The notes under the pieces were generated by a model. It was given only the letters and a program-made list of their open reading frames with translations, ran no database searches and was not told the DNA's origin. A program made the translations under genes and the position numbers. Below, one piece after another: positions 44,530 through 53,739 of a stretch of 64,000 nt of DNA (its first letter is position 1; every line of letters starts with the position of its first letter). The DNA is from Phycisphaerales bacterium (GTDB lineage Bacteria; Planctomycetota; Phycisphaerae; Phycisphaerales; UBA1924): assembly GCA_040221175.1 (NCBI GenBank), contig JAVJVK010000004.1:790268-854267 (forward strand), written 5' to 3'.

Positions 44530-45498
44530 TCATGCGCTCGCAGCTCGGTTCGCACCGTGCGTACGCGCATGGAACAGGAACCGGCGCAGGTCGTCGCGGA
44601 TGAGGCCGGCCGCGGTCGCCTGGCGGACGATCGCAACGATGCTCGTCAGGAGCACCGTAAGGCTCGCCAGGGCCCATGCGGCCTTGAGGATCTGGACGCG
44701 CGGCGACATGGTTGCGTGTCCGAAGACGACGCTCGCGGTGACCTGCGCCGCCACGCAGCCCGCGACGATCATGCTGGCCCACCAGGCTTGCCTCGCGTGC
44801 CCGGCTGCGCGACGGTTGCCCGCCCGCTGGGCCAATTGCCTGAGCACGACGGCTCCGCAGGCGTAGTGCGCGATGAGCAGTGCGCCCAGCACCAGCCCCG
44901 CGTAGGGAACCGGGATCGTGATGAATGGCTGGGAGATGAGCATGCTCGACAGCACCAGGCCCGCGGCAATGGCAAGCAACCGCGCTCCGAGCTGTGCACG
45001 CGTCGGGCCATCGACGGCCAGCCTGGGGTCGGGCGTCGCCGTGATCCACCAACCAACGCACCACACCACGATGCAGGCGACCGAGGGAAAGATGACCAAG
45101 ACGTCGCGCAGCCAGGGCACGAGCCCGCCCGAAGTCAGCATGGCGACGACGATGCCCAGAACGAGGCTGCCGATCCACACGGCAAAGAGCAACCCGACGC
45201 CGAGGCGAGTCAGCCAGAGGCCGCGATCGAGCGTGCACAGGTATGCCTCGCTCGAGAAGGCCAGCCCATCGCCGCGCAGCGACTGATCAATGGGCGTGGC
45301 GCACTCGGGGCACGGGCCGTCTTCGGGCAGGCCGGCAAGGTCGTAGCCGCAGGTGATGCAGCGGACGCTCGGGCGCCAGCCGCACGCTGGGCATGGCTCG
45401 TTCAGCGGAAGGTCGCCCAGCGCATGGCCGCACGCCCCGCACACGCGCGGCGGCGCGAGCGGGCGTGGCCTGGGGAACTTCGAGTCGGCCTCTGGCAC
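44530..45498 (-). CDS. Zinc-ribbon multi-pass membrane protein, unknown function
   Basis: 322 residues, GTG start. The N-terminal about 75 residues hold two zinc-ribbon-like units with four CxxC pairs (CGACGHAL, CPACGWRP, CITCGYDLAGLP, CPECATPI). The CGYDL-x-GL element recurs in many Phycisphaerae membrane proteins. About seven membrane segments follow (from residue about 92). No transport or catalytic motif is recognised. TACGAT ends 5 bases before the GTG and no ribosome site is seen. Confidence 0.65.
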   Translation of the reverse strand: MPEADSKFPRPRPLAPPRVCGACGHALGDLPLNEPCPACGWRPSVRCITCGYDLAGLPEDGPCPECATPIDQSLRGDGLAFSSEAYLCTLDRGLWLTRLGVGLLFAVWIGSLVLGIVVAMLTSGGLVPWLRDVLVIFPSVACIVVWCVGWWITATPDPRLAVDGPTRAQLGARLLAIAAGLVLSSMLISQPFITIPVPYAGLVLGALLIAHYACGAVVLRQLAQRAGNRRAAGHARQAWWASMIVAGCVAAQVTASVVFGHATMSPRVQILKAAWALASLTVLLTSIVAIVRQATAAGLIRDDLRRFLFHARTHGANRAASA

Positions 45499-45503
45499 GA
45501 GAC

Positions 45504-45509
45504 ATCGTA
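45504..45509 (-). promoter_or_regulatory. -10-like TACGAT, leaderless geometry (GTG start)
   Basis: On the minus strand TACGAT ends 5 bases before the GTG at 45498. Confidence 0.45.
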
Positions 45510-45531
45510 GTTCACATGTGCACCAGTCCCG

Positions 45532-46326
45532 TCAGCAGCCGAGCGTGAACCTGTTCTGGAACTCGAGGAAGTCAAAGATGGTAAAAGCGCCGTCGCCGTC
45601 GAGGTCGGCGCGCGGATCGCGGGCATCGAAGAAGTTCTGGAACGCGAGGAAGTCGAAGACGGTGAGTTCGCCGTCGCCATCCAGGTCCGTTGCGCAGAAT
45701 GGGCTGCCAGTGACCGTGAGCACGTAATGGAACGTGCCCCAATCGGGATTCCAGGGTTCGGGCTCGGCAATGCCGCAGGCATCACTGGCGAAGTAGACGG
45801 GCTTGGTCTCGCCCGAGCCGTTCGCGCCGGGCAGGAAGCTATCGCCGAACTCACCGCCGGCAAGGTCTCGCAGGCTGGGCACGCTGACCTGGACGACCAC
45901 GGCCGAGCCCACGGCGGCGAGCGCATCGACATCAACGCTCACCACCCCTCCTGAAACATCGCCGACGCTCGCCACGGCCGAACCGATCAGCGGAAGCCCG
46001 GTCTGCGGCGGCGTGCCCTCGGGTGCGGCGTAGAGATTCACCGCAATGTCTACCTCAAGCAGCGTGGGCAGCCGGAGGGACTCGATGCCGAACTGGACGC
46101 TGGTGACGCGCAGGTCTTGCATCACGCCCTGATCTCGAAGATCCAAGGACCGCCAGTAGCTGCTGGCCTCCACCGTCGCCGCCGTGCCGAGCGCAGGGCA
46201 GACCCGGCCAAAGCCAAAAACCACCTCGTCCGACGTGGTATGACTGAGACGGACGTCGTCCGCCGCAGCCAAAGAAGCAACGATGCACCCAAGCAAAATA
46301 CTGATAAAATCGGTACGCATCTCCAT
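45532..46326 (-). CDS. Secreted protein with GC-type dockerin module
   Basis: 264 residues. A signal peptide ends near SLAAA. The middle (about 20-205) is beta-rich and unrecognised (YWRSLDLRDQGVMQDLRVTS, VVVQVSVPSLRDLAGGEFGD). The C-terminus carries two EF-hand-like repeats, DLDGDGELTVFDFLAFQNFF and DLDGDGAFTIFDFLEFQNRF, opened by a Cys and ending Gly-Cys. Same tail as the 27716 and 51889 proteases, so all three probably share export and attachment. GGGAGG lies 7-8 bases before the ATG. Function of the central part unknown. Confidence 0.82.
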   Translation of the reverse strand: MEMRTDFISILLGCIVASLAAADDVRLSHTTSDEVVFGFGRVCPALGTAATVEASSYWRSLDLRDQGVMQDLRVTSVQFGIESLRLPTLLEVDIAVNLYAAPEGTPPQTGLPLIGSAVASVGDVSGGVVSVDVDALAAVGSAVVVQVSVPSLRDLAGGEFGDSFLPGANGSGETKPVYFASDACGIAEPEPWNPDWGTFHYVLTVTGSPFCATDLDGDGELTVFDFLAFQNFFDARDPRADLDGDGAFTIFDFLEFQNRFTLGC

Positions 46327-46430
46327 GATGATCCTCCCTTTATCAGCAGGTACCAGTGACCGGGATGCTCGGATGCGGCGTGAACCCGTTTCATTTCGAG
46401 AACGCCCGAACGCCAACGGCAACGTTAGCG

Positions 46431-46436
46431 TACACT
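46431..46436 (+). promoter_or_regulatory. -10-like TACACT, leaderless geometry
   Basis: TACACT ends 5 bases before the ATG at 46442; no ribosome site. Confidence 0.55.
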
Positions 46437-46441
46437 AGCAA

Positions 46442-46819
46442 ATGTTCTACTCGGTCCTGGTTGCCGTGCGGATCGCGCTCATCGCGGCTCTTGTCGCACT
46501 GTTGGGCCTGTTTGCCCTGCAGATGGTCCTCGCCGGGCTGATGCTCAAGTGGCTGTCCTGGCGGCCACCTGCTTCGGATCAGGAGCAACGGATGAGCGAC
46601 GCCCGCGCCGTGCTGTTCGCCGCGAGCACGCGCACCATGGATCGCCCATGGGTCGAAGATCGCTTCGGGCAACCCCAGAACGTTCGAGGCATGGTCCACT
46701 GGGACCATGTGTTCACGCTTGGGCCCGAGCCGGGCCTGCTGTCGTCCGATGACCTGTGGCTGTGCGTGGAGTACGACGAAGAGGGATACGTCAAGGCCGC
46801 GGCGATCCTCGACCGCTGA
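46442..46819 (+). CDS. Small membrane-anchored protein, unknown function
   Basis: 125 residues, not recognised. One or two tightly packed membrane segments (about residues 4-36) precede a soluble part. That part contains SDARAVLFAASTRTMDRPWV and ends LWLCVEYDEEGYVKAAAILD. The C-terminal region resembles a small outer-membrane-lipoprotein-assembly (SmpA-like) fold in its V-x-Y-D/E-E pattern, but this is only an impression. It ends 3 bases before pheA on the opposite strand. Confidence 0.55.
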   Translation: MFYSVLVAVRIALIAALVALLGLFALQMVLAGLMLKWLSWRPPASDQEQRMSDARAVLFAASTRTMDRPWVEDRFGQPQNVRGMVHWDHVFTLGPEPGLLSSDDLWLCVEYDEEGYVKAAAILDR

Positions 46820-46822
46820 GCC

Positions 46823-47941
46823 TTACAGCAGCCCTTTCGCCCGCGGGTAGCTCCCCAGCACCGTCAACCGCCGGCACTTGGTCTTGGCGTCCTCGATGGC
46901 CCCCACCACGGCCTCGTCCTGCATGTGGCCGGCGGCGTCGATGAAGAACATGTAGGTCCAGTTCTCGCGGCCGCTGGGGCGCTTCTCGATGTGGGTCAGG
47001 TTCACGCCGTGGGAGCTGAAGACCGCCAGCACGTCGGCGAGGGCGCCGGGCTCGTCGCTGGTCTCGAAGAGCATGCTGGTCTTGTCCTGGCCCGTGCGGC
47101 CTGTCTTCTCGCGGCTGAGGATCACGAAGCGTGTGATGTTGTTGGGCTGGTCCTGGATCGACTCGACCAGCACGCTCAGGCCGTACAGCTCGGCCGCGAG
47201 CGTGGTGCCGATCGCAGCGCTGCCGGGGCGGGCGCCGATGCTGCGCGCCTTCTCGGTTTCGTCGGCGGCCGTGATGGCGGCGCGGCTCGACGATGCTGCG
47301 GGGATCAACTCGGCCTTGGGGTATCTGGCGCTCAGCCAGTTGTGGCACTGTGCGAAGACCTCGGGCTTGCTATGGATCCGCGTGACGTCCTCGGCCGGGC
47401 AACCGGCCATCAACGCGTGGCGGATGGCGACCTGGGCCTCCGCATAGATCGAGACCTCGCCCGCGTGCTCGATGAAGGCGTCCAGCGTCTCGACGATGCC
47501 GCCAGCGGTGCTGTTCTCGATCGGCGCGAGCCCGTAGTCGACGTGGCCCTTGATGACCTCGTCGAACACGGCGCCGATGCTGGTGACGCTGGCGAACTCG
47601 ACGCTGGCGCCAAAGTGGGCTCGGGCGGCCAGATGCGAGTACGAGCCGGCAGGTCCGAGGTAACCGATGCGCAAGGGGCGCTCCAGTGCAAACGAACCGG
47701 ACATCATCTGTCGGTAGATCGCCTCGATGGTGGTGTCGCTCAGTGGGCCCTTGTTGCGGGCCTTGGCCTTGTCGAGCACCATGCGCTCGCGGTCGGGGGC
47801 ATAGATGGGCGTGCCGTCGTGCTGCTTGCGCTTGCCGACCTCGACCACCAGCCCGGCCCGCTCGTTGAGCAAGGCCACGATCTTCTCGTCGGCCTCGTCG
47901 ATGAGGCAGCGGAGTTCTTCGAGGGGGCGGGGGTGGTCCAT
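46823..47941 (-). CDS. pheA: Bifunctional chorismate mutase/prephenate dehydratase
   Basis: P-protein of phenylalanine synthesis: chorismate to prephenate to phenylpyruvate. 372 residues. AroQ-type chorismate mutase (about 1-90, LRCLIDEADEKIVALLNERA), prephenate dehydratase (about 97-280, YLGPAGSYSHLAA, PIENSTAGGIVE, NNITRFVIL) and a C-terminal ACT domain (GALADVLAVFSSHGVNLTHI, EKRPSGRENWTYMFF) for Phe feedback. The conserved ESRP motif is EKRP here. GATAAT ends 6 bases before the ATG, without a ribosome site. Confidence 0.95.
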   Translation of the reverse strand: MDHPRPLEELRCLIDEADEKIVALLNERAGLVVEVGKRKQHDGTPIYAPDRERMVLDKAKARNKGPLSDTTIEAIYRQMMSGSFALERPLRIGYLGPAGSYSHLAARAHFGASVEFASVTSIGAVFDEVIKGHVDYGLAPIENSTAGGIVETLDAFIEHAGEVSIYAEAQVAIRHALMAGCPAEDVTRIHSKPEVFAQCHNWLSARYPKAELIPAASSSRAAITAADETEKARSIGARPGSAAIGTTLAAELYGLSVLVESIQDQPNNITRFVILSREKTGRTGQDKTSMLFETSDEPGALADVLAVFSSHGVNLTHIEKRPSGRENWTYMFFIDAAGHMQDEAVVGAIEDAKTKCRRLTVLGSYPRAKGLL

Positions 47942-47947
47942 ACCGGG

Positions 47948-47953
47948 ATTATC
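47948..47953 (-). promoter_or_regulatory. -10-like GATAAT, leaderless geometry for pheA
   Basis: On the minus strand GATAAT (five of six bases of TATAAT) ends 6 bases before the pheA ATG at 47941. Confidence 0.5.
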
Positions 47954-47994
47954 GGGTGATTTCCCAGGCGGGTTTGGCCCGGACCCAAAGAAAA

Positions 47995-48018
47995 ACGCCC
48001 GGCACATAGACCGGGCGT
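47995..48018 (-). terminator. Rho-independent terminator of rplM-rpsI
   Basis: ACGCCCGG (47995-48002) and CCGGGCGT (48011-48018) form an 8-bp stem. On the minus strand it is followed by TTTTCTTT. It lies 36 bases after the rpsI stop. Confidence 0.85.
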
Positions 48019-48054
48019 GGAGGAGCGAACTGCCAGGCAGGAACTAAAGAAGCC

Positions 48055-48630
48055 TTATCGCTTCGAGAACTGGAAGCGGCGGCGGGCGCCGGGCTGGCCG
48101 GGCTTCTTACGCTCGACCTTACGGGCGTCGCGCGAGAGGAAGCCGGCGTCGCGCAGGGCGTCTTCCAGGCTCGGGTCATAGTCCCGCAGGGCGCGGGCGA
48201 TGCCCAGGCGGACGGCCTGGGCCTGGCCCATGTAGCCGCCACCGCTGCACCGCACGACCACGTCGAAGCGGCCCTTGGTGCCGGTGACGTCCAGCGGAGC
48301 GTACACGTCGGCGCGGTCGCGGTCTTCGGTGAAGTACTCGCTGACGGCCTTGAGCTTCTTGCGGGTGCACTGGATCTGCACGTCGCCCTTACCTTCGTCG
48401 GCGGCGGGCTTCATGCGGACGCGGGCCACGGCCCGCTTGCGGCGGCCCGTGCCCCACCACCAGCCATGGCGGTCGGGCGGAACGGCTTCGCGAACGCGGC
48501 GGGTCGTGGGCTCGCCGGCCTCGTCGGCGGCGACGGCCTGGGACAGCGCGCTGCCACCCAGCAGGCTCGAGCCGCTCGTCGCGGCGGTCTCGGTGGAATC
48601 GGTCGAAGTCGGGGTGTTCGTGTCAGCCAT
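48055..48630 (-). CDS. rpsI: 30S ribosomal protein S9
   Basis: 191 residues, against about 130 in most bacteria. The S9 body starts at about residue 60 (WGTGRRKRAVARVRM) and has GGGYMGQAQAVRLGIARAL and the basic C-terminus RRRFQFSKR, which reaches the ribosomal P-site tRNA. The extra N-terminal about 58 residues are Ser/Thr/Ala-rich and acidic. The start ATG overlaps the rplM stop by one base (TAATG), which fixes the long start unless an internal GTG is used. Operon rplM-rpsI as in most bacteria. Confidence 0.96.
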   Translation of the reverse strand: MADTNTPTSTDSTETAATSGSSLLGGSALSQAVAADEAGEPTTRRVREAVPPDRHGWWWGTGRRKRAVARVRMKPAADEGKGDVQIQCTRKKLKAVSEYFTEDRDRADVYAPLDVTGTKGRFDVVVRCSGGGYMGQAQAVRLGIARALRDYDPSLEDALRDAGFLSRDARKVERKKPGQPGARRRFQFSKR

Positions 48631-49064
48631 TAGAGCTTCATCTCCACCGGTTGCTGGGCCTGATGCGGGTGCTCGCTGCCCGCGTACACCTTGAGCTTCT
48701 TGAGCATGACCCGGCCGAGCCGGTTCTTGGGCAGCATGCGACGGACGGCGTCTTCGATCAGCGCTTCGGGCTTGCGCTCGCGGAGCGAGCCGAAGGTCTC
48801 GACCTTCAGGCCGCCGGGATAGCCCGTGTACCGCTGGCGGACGCTCTGGGCGTCCTTGCGACCCGTGAGCTTGACGGCCTTGGCGTTGGTCACGATGACG
48901 TAGTCACCCGTATCGACGTGGGGGGTGTACTCGGGGCGATGCTTGCCCATGAGCACCTGGGCGATCTCGGTGGCCATCCGGCCCAGCACCTGGTCCGTGG
49001 CGTCGACCACGTGCCAGTTCTGCTCGACCTCACCGGCCTTGGCCATATAGGTTTGCCGACGCAT
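48630..49064 (-). CDS. rplM: 50S ribosomal protein L13
   Basis: 144 residues. Start chosen at ATG 49064 ([12 protein letters not shown]) because AGGAGA lies 8 bases upstream. Typical L13 landmarks: [71 protein letters not shown] and [14 protein letters not shown]. First gene of the rplM-rpsI pair. Confidence 0.97.
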   Translation of the reverse strand: MRRQTYMAKAGEVEQNWHVVDATDQVLGRMATEIAQVLMGKHRPEYTPHVDTGDYVIVTNAKAVKLTGRKDAQSVRQRYTGYPGGLKVETFGSLRERKPEALIEDAVRRMLPKNRLGRVMLKKLKVYAGSEHPHQAQQPVEMKL

Positions 49065-49340
49065 AACACTCTCCTGCGGCCAGCGACGCCAAAACACGTC
49101 GCCGGGGGCACTTCACGTACGCCGCCTACCGGGCGGGGCGGGCAGACGGGCTGGTGGGCCCGACTGCAGGATTGACCATTCGGTCCGCCGGGCGGGGGCA
49201 AAGGCCACCAGCCGCCACCATCCGGCGTGAGGGGAAGCGTAGACGCCCCCCGACGCCCGTCAAGCCCCGAACCACCGGGCAGGTCCCCACTTGGCGTGAT
49301 CGGGGTGGCCCCAGCCCCGCCCGTGGCCGATGATTGGTCG

Positions 49341-50870
49341 ATGGACCAGCCCCCCCAGACCTTCGGCGACGCCCAGCCACCCATGCACCCGCCCGGGCCC
49401 ATGCGCTCCCCCGACCCGGGAACCAGCGGCGCCGCCAAGCTCGCCTGGGTCGTGCTGATCCTCGTGCTGCCGCTCGTCGTGGTGATGCAGCAGTTGCAGG
49501 TCCGCGGCGAACCGGCCGAGGATCCCTCCAAGATCGCAGCGCCCCAGGGCGACAGCGTCGAGGTCGCCGCCCGCATGGGCACGCGGATCGCATACGAATT
49601 CCCCGCGGGCGCACCGAGCTTCCAGGAGCAGCTCGACGACGCAGCCGAGACGATCGATACACCGCTCCAGCGGTTACGTGCCGCGATCGCCTCGCGCGAG
49701 CTGGCCGGACCGGAGCGAACCGTGTCAGACCTCGAGTCGGTCGTCGCCGAACTCGAAGCCGGCGACGAACTCGATCCCGATGACCCAGACGCCGCGAACG
49801 AGAGAGCGCGCCGGGAGCAGATCCTGACCGATGCACGCACGCTGCTTCCCTACTACCAGGACATCGCTGCGAACGGCGAAGCCGCGGCGGCCCTGGATGA
49901 CGAGACCGTCAATGCGCTGATCGAACGGCATGGCTACTTTGGCGAGCTCGTCCGCATCGCACGGCTACCCGAAGAGCACGAGTTGCGAGAGGCCTTGCTC
50001 TCGGGCGCCATCGGCCCGTTCATCATCGTCGGCGCGATGATCGCCGTCATCGGCGTGGCCCTGCTGGCGGGCCTCGTGCTGGGCATCATGGCCCTGGTGT
50101 TGCTCGGCACCGGCAAGATCCGCCTTGCCATGCCCAGGCCCGCACCGGGCGGCAGCGTCTACCTCGAGACGGCCGTGCTCTTCGTACTGTGCTTCGCGTT
50201 GCTCCAGATCATGCAGGCAACCGCCGCCCTGATCGGTGAGTCGGCGGAGATGATCGCCGGCCTGGTTGCGTTGCCGGCGCAGTGGCTGCTACTTCTCGTG
50301 CCGCTCTGGCCGCTCGCTCGTGGCGTTTCCTGGTCACGCCTGCGCGATGACCTGGGCCTGCGGGCGCCTCGGGGTGTCACGCTGGAGATCTTCGCCGGCA
50401 TCGGGGCGTACCTGGCGATGCTCCCAATCGTGGTCGCAGGCGTGGCCGTCATGTTCGTGCTGCTGTTCCTCCAGGAGCAGTTCTTCCCCAGCGATCCGGA
50501 GGCCATGGGCCCCACCAACCCCATCCTCGAACTCGCCCGCACGCTCGACCCGGTGCTGCTGTTCATGATCTTCACGCTGGCGACCATCTGGGCCCCGCTG
50601 TGCGAAGAACTCGTGTTCCGCGGAGCCCTTTTCCGACATCTGCGCTCGCGCATGGTGCTGCCAATCGCAGCCGTGCTCAGCGCCCTGGTCTTCGGCATGA
50701 TGCACGGCTACGCGCTCATCCAGCTCATTCCCGTCACGGTCCTGGGCTTCAACTTCGCACTCATCCGGGCCTGGCGGGGATCGCTCATCGGCCCCATCGC
50801 CGCGCACGCCCTGAACAATGCCGTCGTGCTCACGCTGCTGTTCGCCTTCGCCCACGTGCTCTACGGCTGA
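49341..50870 (+). CDS. CPBP-family intramembrane metalloprotease
   Basis: 509 residues. A proline-rich N-terminus and one membrane segment (about 34-52) precede a soluble region of about 150 residues with no recognised motif. The polytopic CPBP (Abi/CAAX protease) domain follows. Signature elements are present in order: LCEELVFRGALF (EExxxR), FGMMHGYAL (FxxxH) and HALNNAVV (HxxxN). These enzymes cleave within membranes. Weak GATGAT ends 6 bases before the ATG. The bases between rplM and this gene (49065-49340) are GC-rich and hold nothing else I can support. Confidence 0.86.
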   Translation: MDQPPQTFGDAQPPMHPPGPMRSPDPGTSGAAKLAWVVLILVLPLVVVMQQLQVRGEPAEDPSKIAAPQGDSVEVAARMGTRIAYEFPAGAPSFQEQLDDAAETIDTPLQRLRAAIASRELAGPERTVSDLESVVAELEAGDELDPDDPDAANERARREQILTDARTLLPYYQDIAANGEAAAALDDETVNALIERHGYFGELVRIARLPEEHELREALLSGAIGPFIIVGAMIAVIGVALLAGLVLGIMALVLLGTGKIRLAMPRPAPGGSVYLETAVLFVLCFALLQIMQATAALIGESAEMIAGLVALPAQWLLLLVPLWPLARGVSWSRLRDDLGLRAPRGVTLEIFAGIGAYLAMLPIVVAGVAVMFVLLFLQEQFFPSDPEAMGPTNPILELARTLDPVLLFMIFTLATIWAPLCEELVFRGALFRHLRSRMVLPIAAVLSALVFGMMHGYALIQLIPVTVLGFNFALIRAWRGSLIGPIAAHALNNAVVLTLLFAFAHVLYG

Positions 50871-50873
50871 CGG

Positions 50874-51797
50874 CTATACGAGTACGTCGAGCAGGCCGGT
50901 GAGACCCAGCAGCACGCTGATCATGCCGTTGAGCGTGAAGAACGCCATCGGGATGCCCGCCGCCCCACGCCGAGAAAGCACGAGGTGCTCATAACCCAGC
51001 AAGATCATTGTGGCGGCGACACCGATTCCGAAGATCACGCCGAACATCGGCTCGGCGACGAGCACGCCTACGAGGCACGCAAGGGCGCCGGCGTGCATCA
51101 CGCGGCTGAGCATGTTTGCCCGCTTCCAGCCAAAGCGGGCGGGAATGCTCCGCAATCCCGCCTGCCGGTCGAAGTCGAGATCCTGCAACGCATAGATGGC
51201 GTCGAAGCCGGCCACCCAGAGCAGGACCATCGCTGCCAGGAGCCACAGGGCCGGGTTCGCGAGCGCTTCGATGCCCCCCACCGCGATGGCTGCCGCCAGT
51301 GGGCTCGCCGCCAGCGCACCGCCCAGGAACACGTGGCACCACCACGTGAATCGCTTGGTGAACGAATAGAAGGCAATCCATGCCAGCACCGGAACGCCCA
51401 GGAGCGCGGGCCACCAGTTGTCAAAGAACACGCCGAACAGCGCGCAAGCGGCAAGGAAGAGCAAAGCACAAGCCGCCAACGTCGCCCAGCCCGCAACGGG
51501 TTGCAGTTCGCCCGAAGCAAACACGCGATTTCGAGTCCGAGGATTGGACGCGTCGATAGCGCGATCCGCCAGGCGATTGACCACCATGGCCCAGGTGCGG
51601 GCTGCCACCATGCACACAACCACCAGGGCCAGCAAGCCCGCCATCCGCGGCCAGGCGATGCCCCCCGTCGGGAGACGCGGCGCCACCATGAACGCAGCCA
51701 GCACGGCAAACGGCAGCGCGAACACCGAGTGGGCCAGCTTGATGTCCCGGGCGATGAGCGCCACGGCGCTGGGGGCGGGTTGTGCACGGCTCGACAT
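50874..51797 (-). CDS. ubiA: UbiA-family prenyltransferase
   Basis: 307 residues, about eight membrane segments. First aspartate motif NRLADRAIDASNPRTRNR and second YALQDLDFDRQAGLRSIPAR match 4-hydroxybenzoate-type polyprenyltransferases (UbiA/MqnP). These attach a polyprenyl chain to an aromatic ring in quinone synthesis. In an organism using menaquinone via futalosine it could be MqnP; the sequence alone does not decide. TACATT ends 7 bases before the ATG, no ribosome site. Stop is 3 bases from that of the CPBP gene (convergent). Confidence 0.87.
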   Translation of the reverse strand: MSSRAQPAPSAVALIARDIKLAHSVFALPFAVLAAFMVAPRLPTGGIAWPRMAGLLALVVVCMVAARTWAMVVNRLADRAIDASNPRTRNRVFASGELQPVAGWATLAACALLFLAACALFGVFFDNWWPALLGVPVLAWIAFYSFTKRFTWWCHVFLGGALAASPLAAAIAVGGIEALANPALWLLAAMVLLWVAGFDAIYALQDLDFDRQAGLRSIPARFGWKRANMLSRVMHAGALACLVGVLVAEPMFGVIFGIGVAATMILLGYEHLVLSRRGAAGIPMAFFTLNGMISVLLGLTGLLDVLV

Positions 51798-51804
51798 GCA
51801 CGCA

Positions 51805-51810
51805 AATGTA
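51805..51810 (-). promoter_or_regulatory. -10-like TACATT, leaderless geometry for ubiA
   Basis: On the minus strand TACATT ends 7 bases before the ATG at 51797, with tgcgtgc between. Confidence 0.5.
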
Positions 51811-51830
51811 CGCGCCGGGACCAAAAGAAG

Positions 51831-51861
51831 ACGCCCGACCGGGACGAACCCGGCCGGGCGT
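51831..51861 (-). terminator. Terminator of the metalloprotease gene
   Basis: ACGCCCG-a-CCGGG (51831-51843) pairs with CCCGG-c-CGGGCGT (51849-51861) around a 5-base loop. On the minus strand it is followed by CTTCTTTTGG. It lies 28 bases after the metalloprotease stop. Confidence 0.72.
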
Positions 51862-51888
51862 TTGGATCCTCAAATGGTCACCTGGGCC

Positions 51889-53739
51889 TCAGGGGCAGCC
51901 AGAGGCGAACTGGTTCTGGAACTCGAGGAAGTCGAACACGTTCAGCACCGTGTCGTTGTTGAAGTCGGCAAACGGGCTTCCGCTGTCGAAGGCCGTCTGG
52001 AAGGCCAGGAAGTCGAAGAGATCGATGTTGCCGTCCTCGTTCATGTCGATGCGGCAGTACTCGTTGACCGAGATGCTGTCGACGAACCAGGCGTCGGCCG
52101 TATCGGCGCCGACCTCGGAAACTCGCAGGCGGAACTGGTCGCCGCTGGCTTCCAGGGGCAGCTTCCACTCGTTCAGGATGAACTGCTGCTGATCGGTGCC
52201 GTCCGACTGGATGGCGCCCAGCGCGGTCCACTGGCCGGTGAAGGTCGAGAAGTACTCCACGCGGAGGAACTTGCCGACCTCGACGAAGCGATGCTGCGAC
52301 CACACCCGCACGTACGAGGGCAACGTGCCGGGGGGCGGCACGTCGAACCGCGTGGTGGTGATGGTGCCGCCGGGCTGGAAGGTCAGCGCGTTGGGAGCGG
52401 TCACCGGGTTCACCACGGAGGGCGTGATCACGATCGAGCTCGCCTCGGCCCAGCGGTCGGGGTCCAGCGAGCGCGAATCATCGAAATCGTCGATGAACGG
52501 CAGGGGCTGGGGCTCGGGCTCGGTGACGAGCTCATCGACGCACGGCACCGCGTCCAGGAAGCCACGGATGACGCTGCGCGAGGTTGAACCAAAGCGGCTG
52601 ATGTCGCCGGCGCACCCGCCGATGCCCGGGCACATGATCCGGCAGTCGCCGCCCGAGCAGTGCTGCGCGTTGCAGTTGTGGCCGATCTCGTGGGCCAGTA
52701 CCGCCACGCGGGCGGCCGGGCTCAGCGAGACGTACTGGTTCACGTTGTAGCCGCGCGACGTGGTGCAGACACCCGACAGCCATGCCACGCCCAGCGTACC
52801 GCCCGCGAAGTTGCGTCCGCTGATGAGCGACGCAGTATCCCGGCGCACGCCACGCTGCTGAGACTGCCAGTGGTTCGTCATCTGCTGGAGCAGGGCTCCA
52901 CCGTCGGACGTGGTGTACGGGTCGGAAGACGTCGGCCGCACGATGATCGTGGTGATTTCGATGACCGTGTCGACGTCGCGCTCGTAGATCGCCGACACCG
53001 AGTTCACCTGCGACTCGACCGCGGCAATCACGGCCGTCTCGGACGAACCCCGGCTCTGGTAGAACTCGAAGTCGGTATCGACGCCAAGCTCGAGTTGCAG
53101 CGTCGCGTCGACACCGGGGCCTTGCGGTTCGAGTGGGGCCATGAGACCCGCCACCGGGTTATCGATGGTGCCGCAGAAGCCGTTCTCTCCGGAAAGATCG
53201 TTGTCCTCTGAGTAGACCACGTGCAGCGAGCCATCGGCTCCGCGGACGCGATCGCTCAGCGGCTCGATGACCCAGCTATTTTCAGCGCCATCGCCGATGG
53301 ACACCAGGGCCGTGAGCGACCCGCCGAAGAAACCAGCCGAAACGCTGCTGCCATCGATGCCTTCCACGAAACCGCGGTAGGTCGTCGGAGCCGGGGGAAC
53401 CATGCGCTCCATCGAGCCATCGGGCTGCTGCACGAGCACCTCGAAGGCCGGCGAACGCACGTCGTGCGGCCAGAGTTCGATCTGCACCGCCTGCTCGCCC
53501 AGCATGACTTCGGTCGTGATCGAGCCGTCGGCGCCGACGTCAAAGCCCAGGCGCTCGATCGAGTACTCGATCAGATCATCGAACACCAGCGGCGACTGCT
53601 GGCCGGAGGGCGCTTCGCCCTCCTTCAACAGCGTCCCTTGGGTCTCCTGCGCATGCGCGGTGCCCGCCGTCGCGAGCATGGCGGCAGTACATACCAACAG
53701 GCTCGCGGCTGTCCCGCGAGTCAAAAAACGTGCGTTCAT
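51889..53739 (-). CDS. Secreted metzincin-type metalloprotease with GC-type dockerin module
   Basis: 616 residues. Signal peptide (cleavage near GTAHAQ), a propeptide of about 190 residues, then a reprolysin-like catalytic domain. Its zinc motif is LAHEIGHNCNAQHC (HExxHxxxxxH, HEIGH at 350-354) with a Met-turn-like CRIMCPG. A beta-rich domain follows (about 425-560). The C-terminal module reads DMNEDGNIDLFDFLAFQTAF and DFNNDTVLNVFDFLEFQNQF, Cys-bracketed and ending Gly-Cys-Pro. The second calcium loop is less perfect than in the other copies. GGGAGG lies about 9 bases before the ATG. Likely degrades extracellular protein; sits next to a terminator. Confidence 0.88.
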   Translation of the reverse strand: MNARFLTRGTAASLLVCTAAMLATAGTAHAQETQGTLLKEGEAPSGQQSPLVFDDLIEYSIERLGFDVGADGSITTEVMLGEQAVQIELWPHDVRSPAFEVLVQQPDGSMERMVPPAPTTYRGFVEGIDGSSVSAGFFGGSLTALVSIGDGAENSWVIEPLSDRVRGADGSLHVVYSEDNDLSGENGFCGTIDNPVAGLMAPLEPQGPGVDATLQLELGVDTDFEFYQSRGSSETAVIAAVESQVNSVSAIYERDVDTVIEITTIIVRPTSSDPYTTSDGGALLQQMTNHWQSQQRGVRRDTASLISGRNFAGGTLGVAWLSGVCTTSRGYNVNQYVSLSPAARVAVLAHEIGHNCNAQHCSGGDCRIMCPGIGGCAGDISRFGSTSRSVIRGFLDAVPCVDELVTEPEPQPLPFIDDFDDSRSLDPDRWAEASSIVITPSVVNPVTAPNALTFQPGGTITTTRFDVPPPGTLPSYVRVWSQHRFVEVGKFLRVEYFSTFTGQWTALGAIQSDGTDQQQFILNEWKLPLEASGDQFRLRVSEVGADTADAWFVDSISVNEYCRIDMNEDGNIDLFDFLAFQTAFDSGSPFADFNNDTVLNVFDFLEFQNQFASGCP

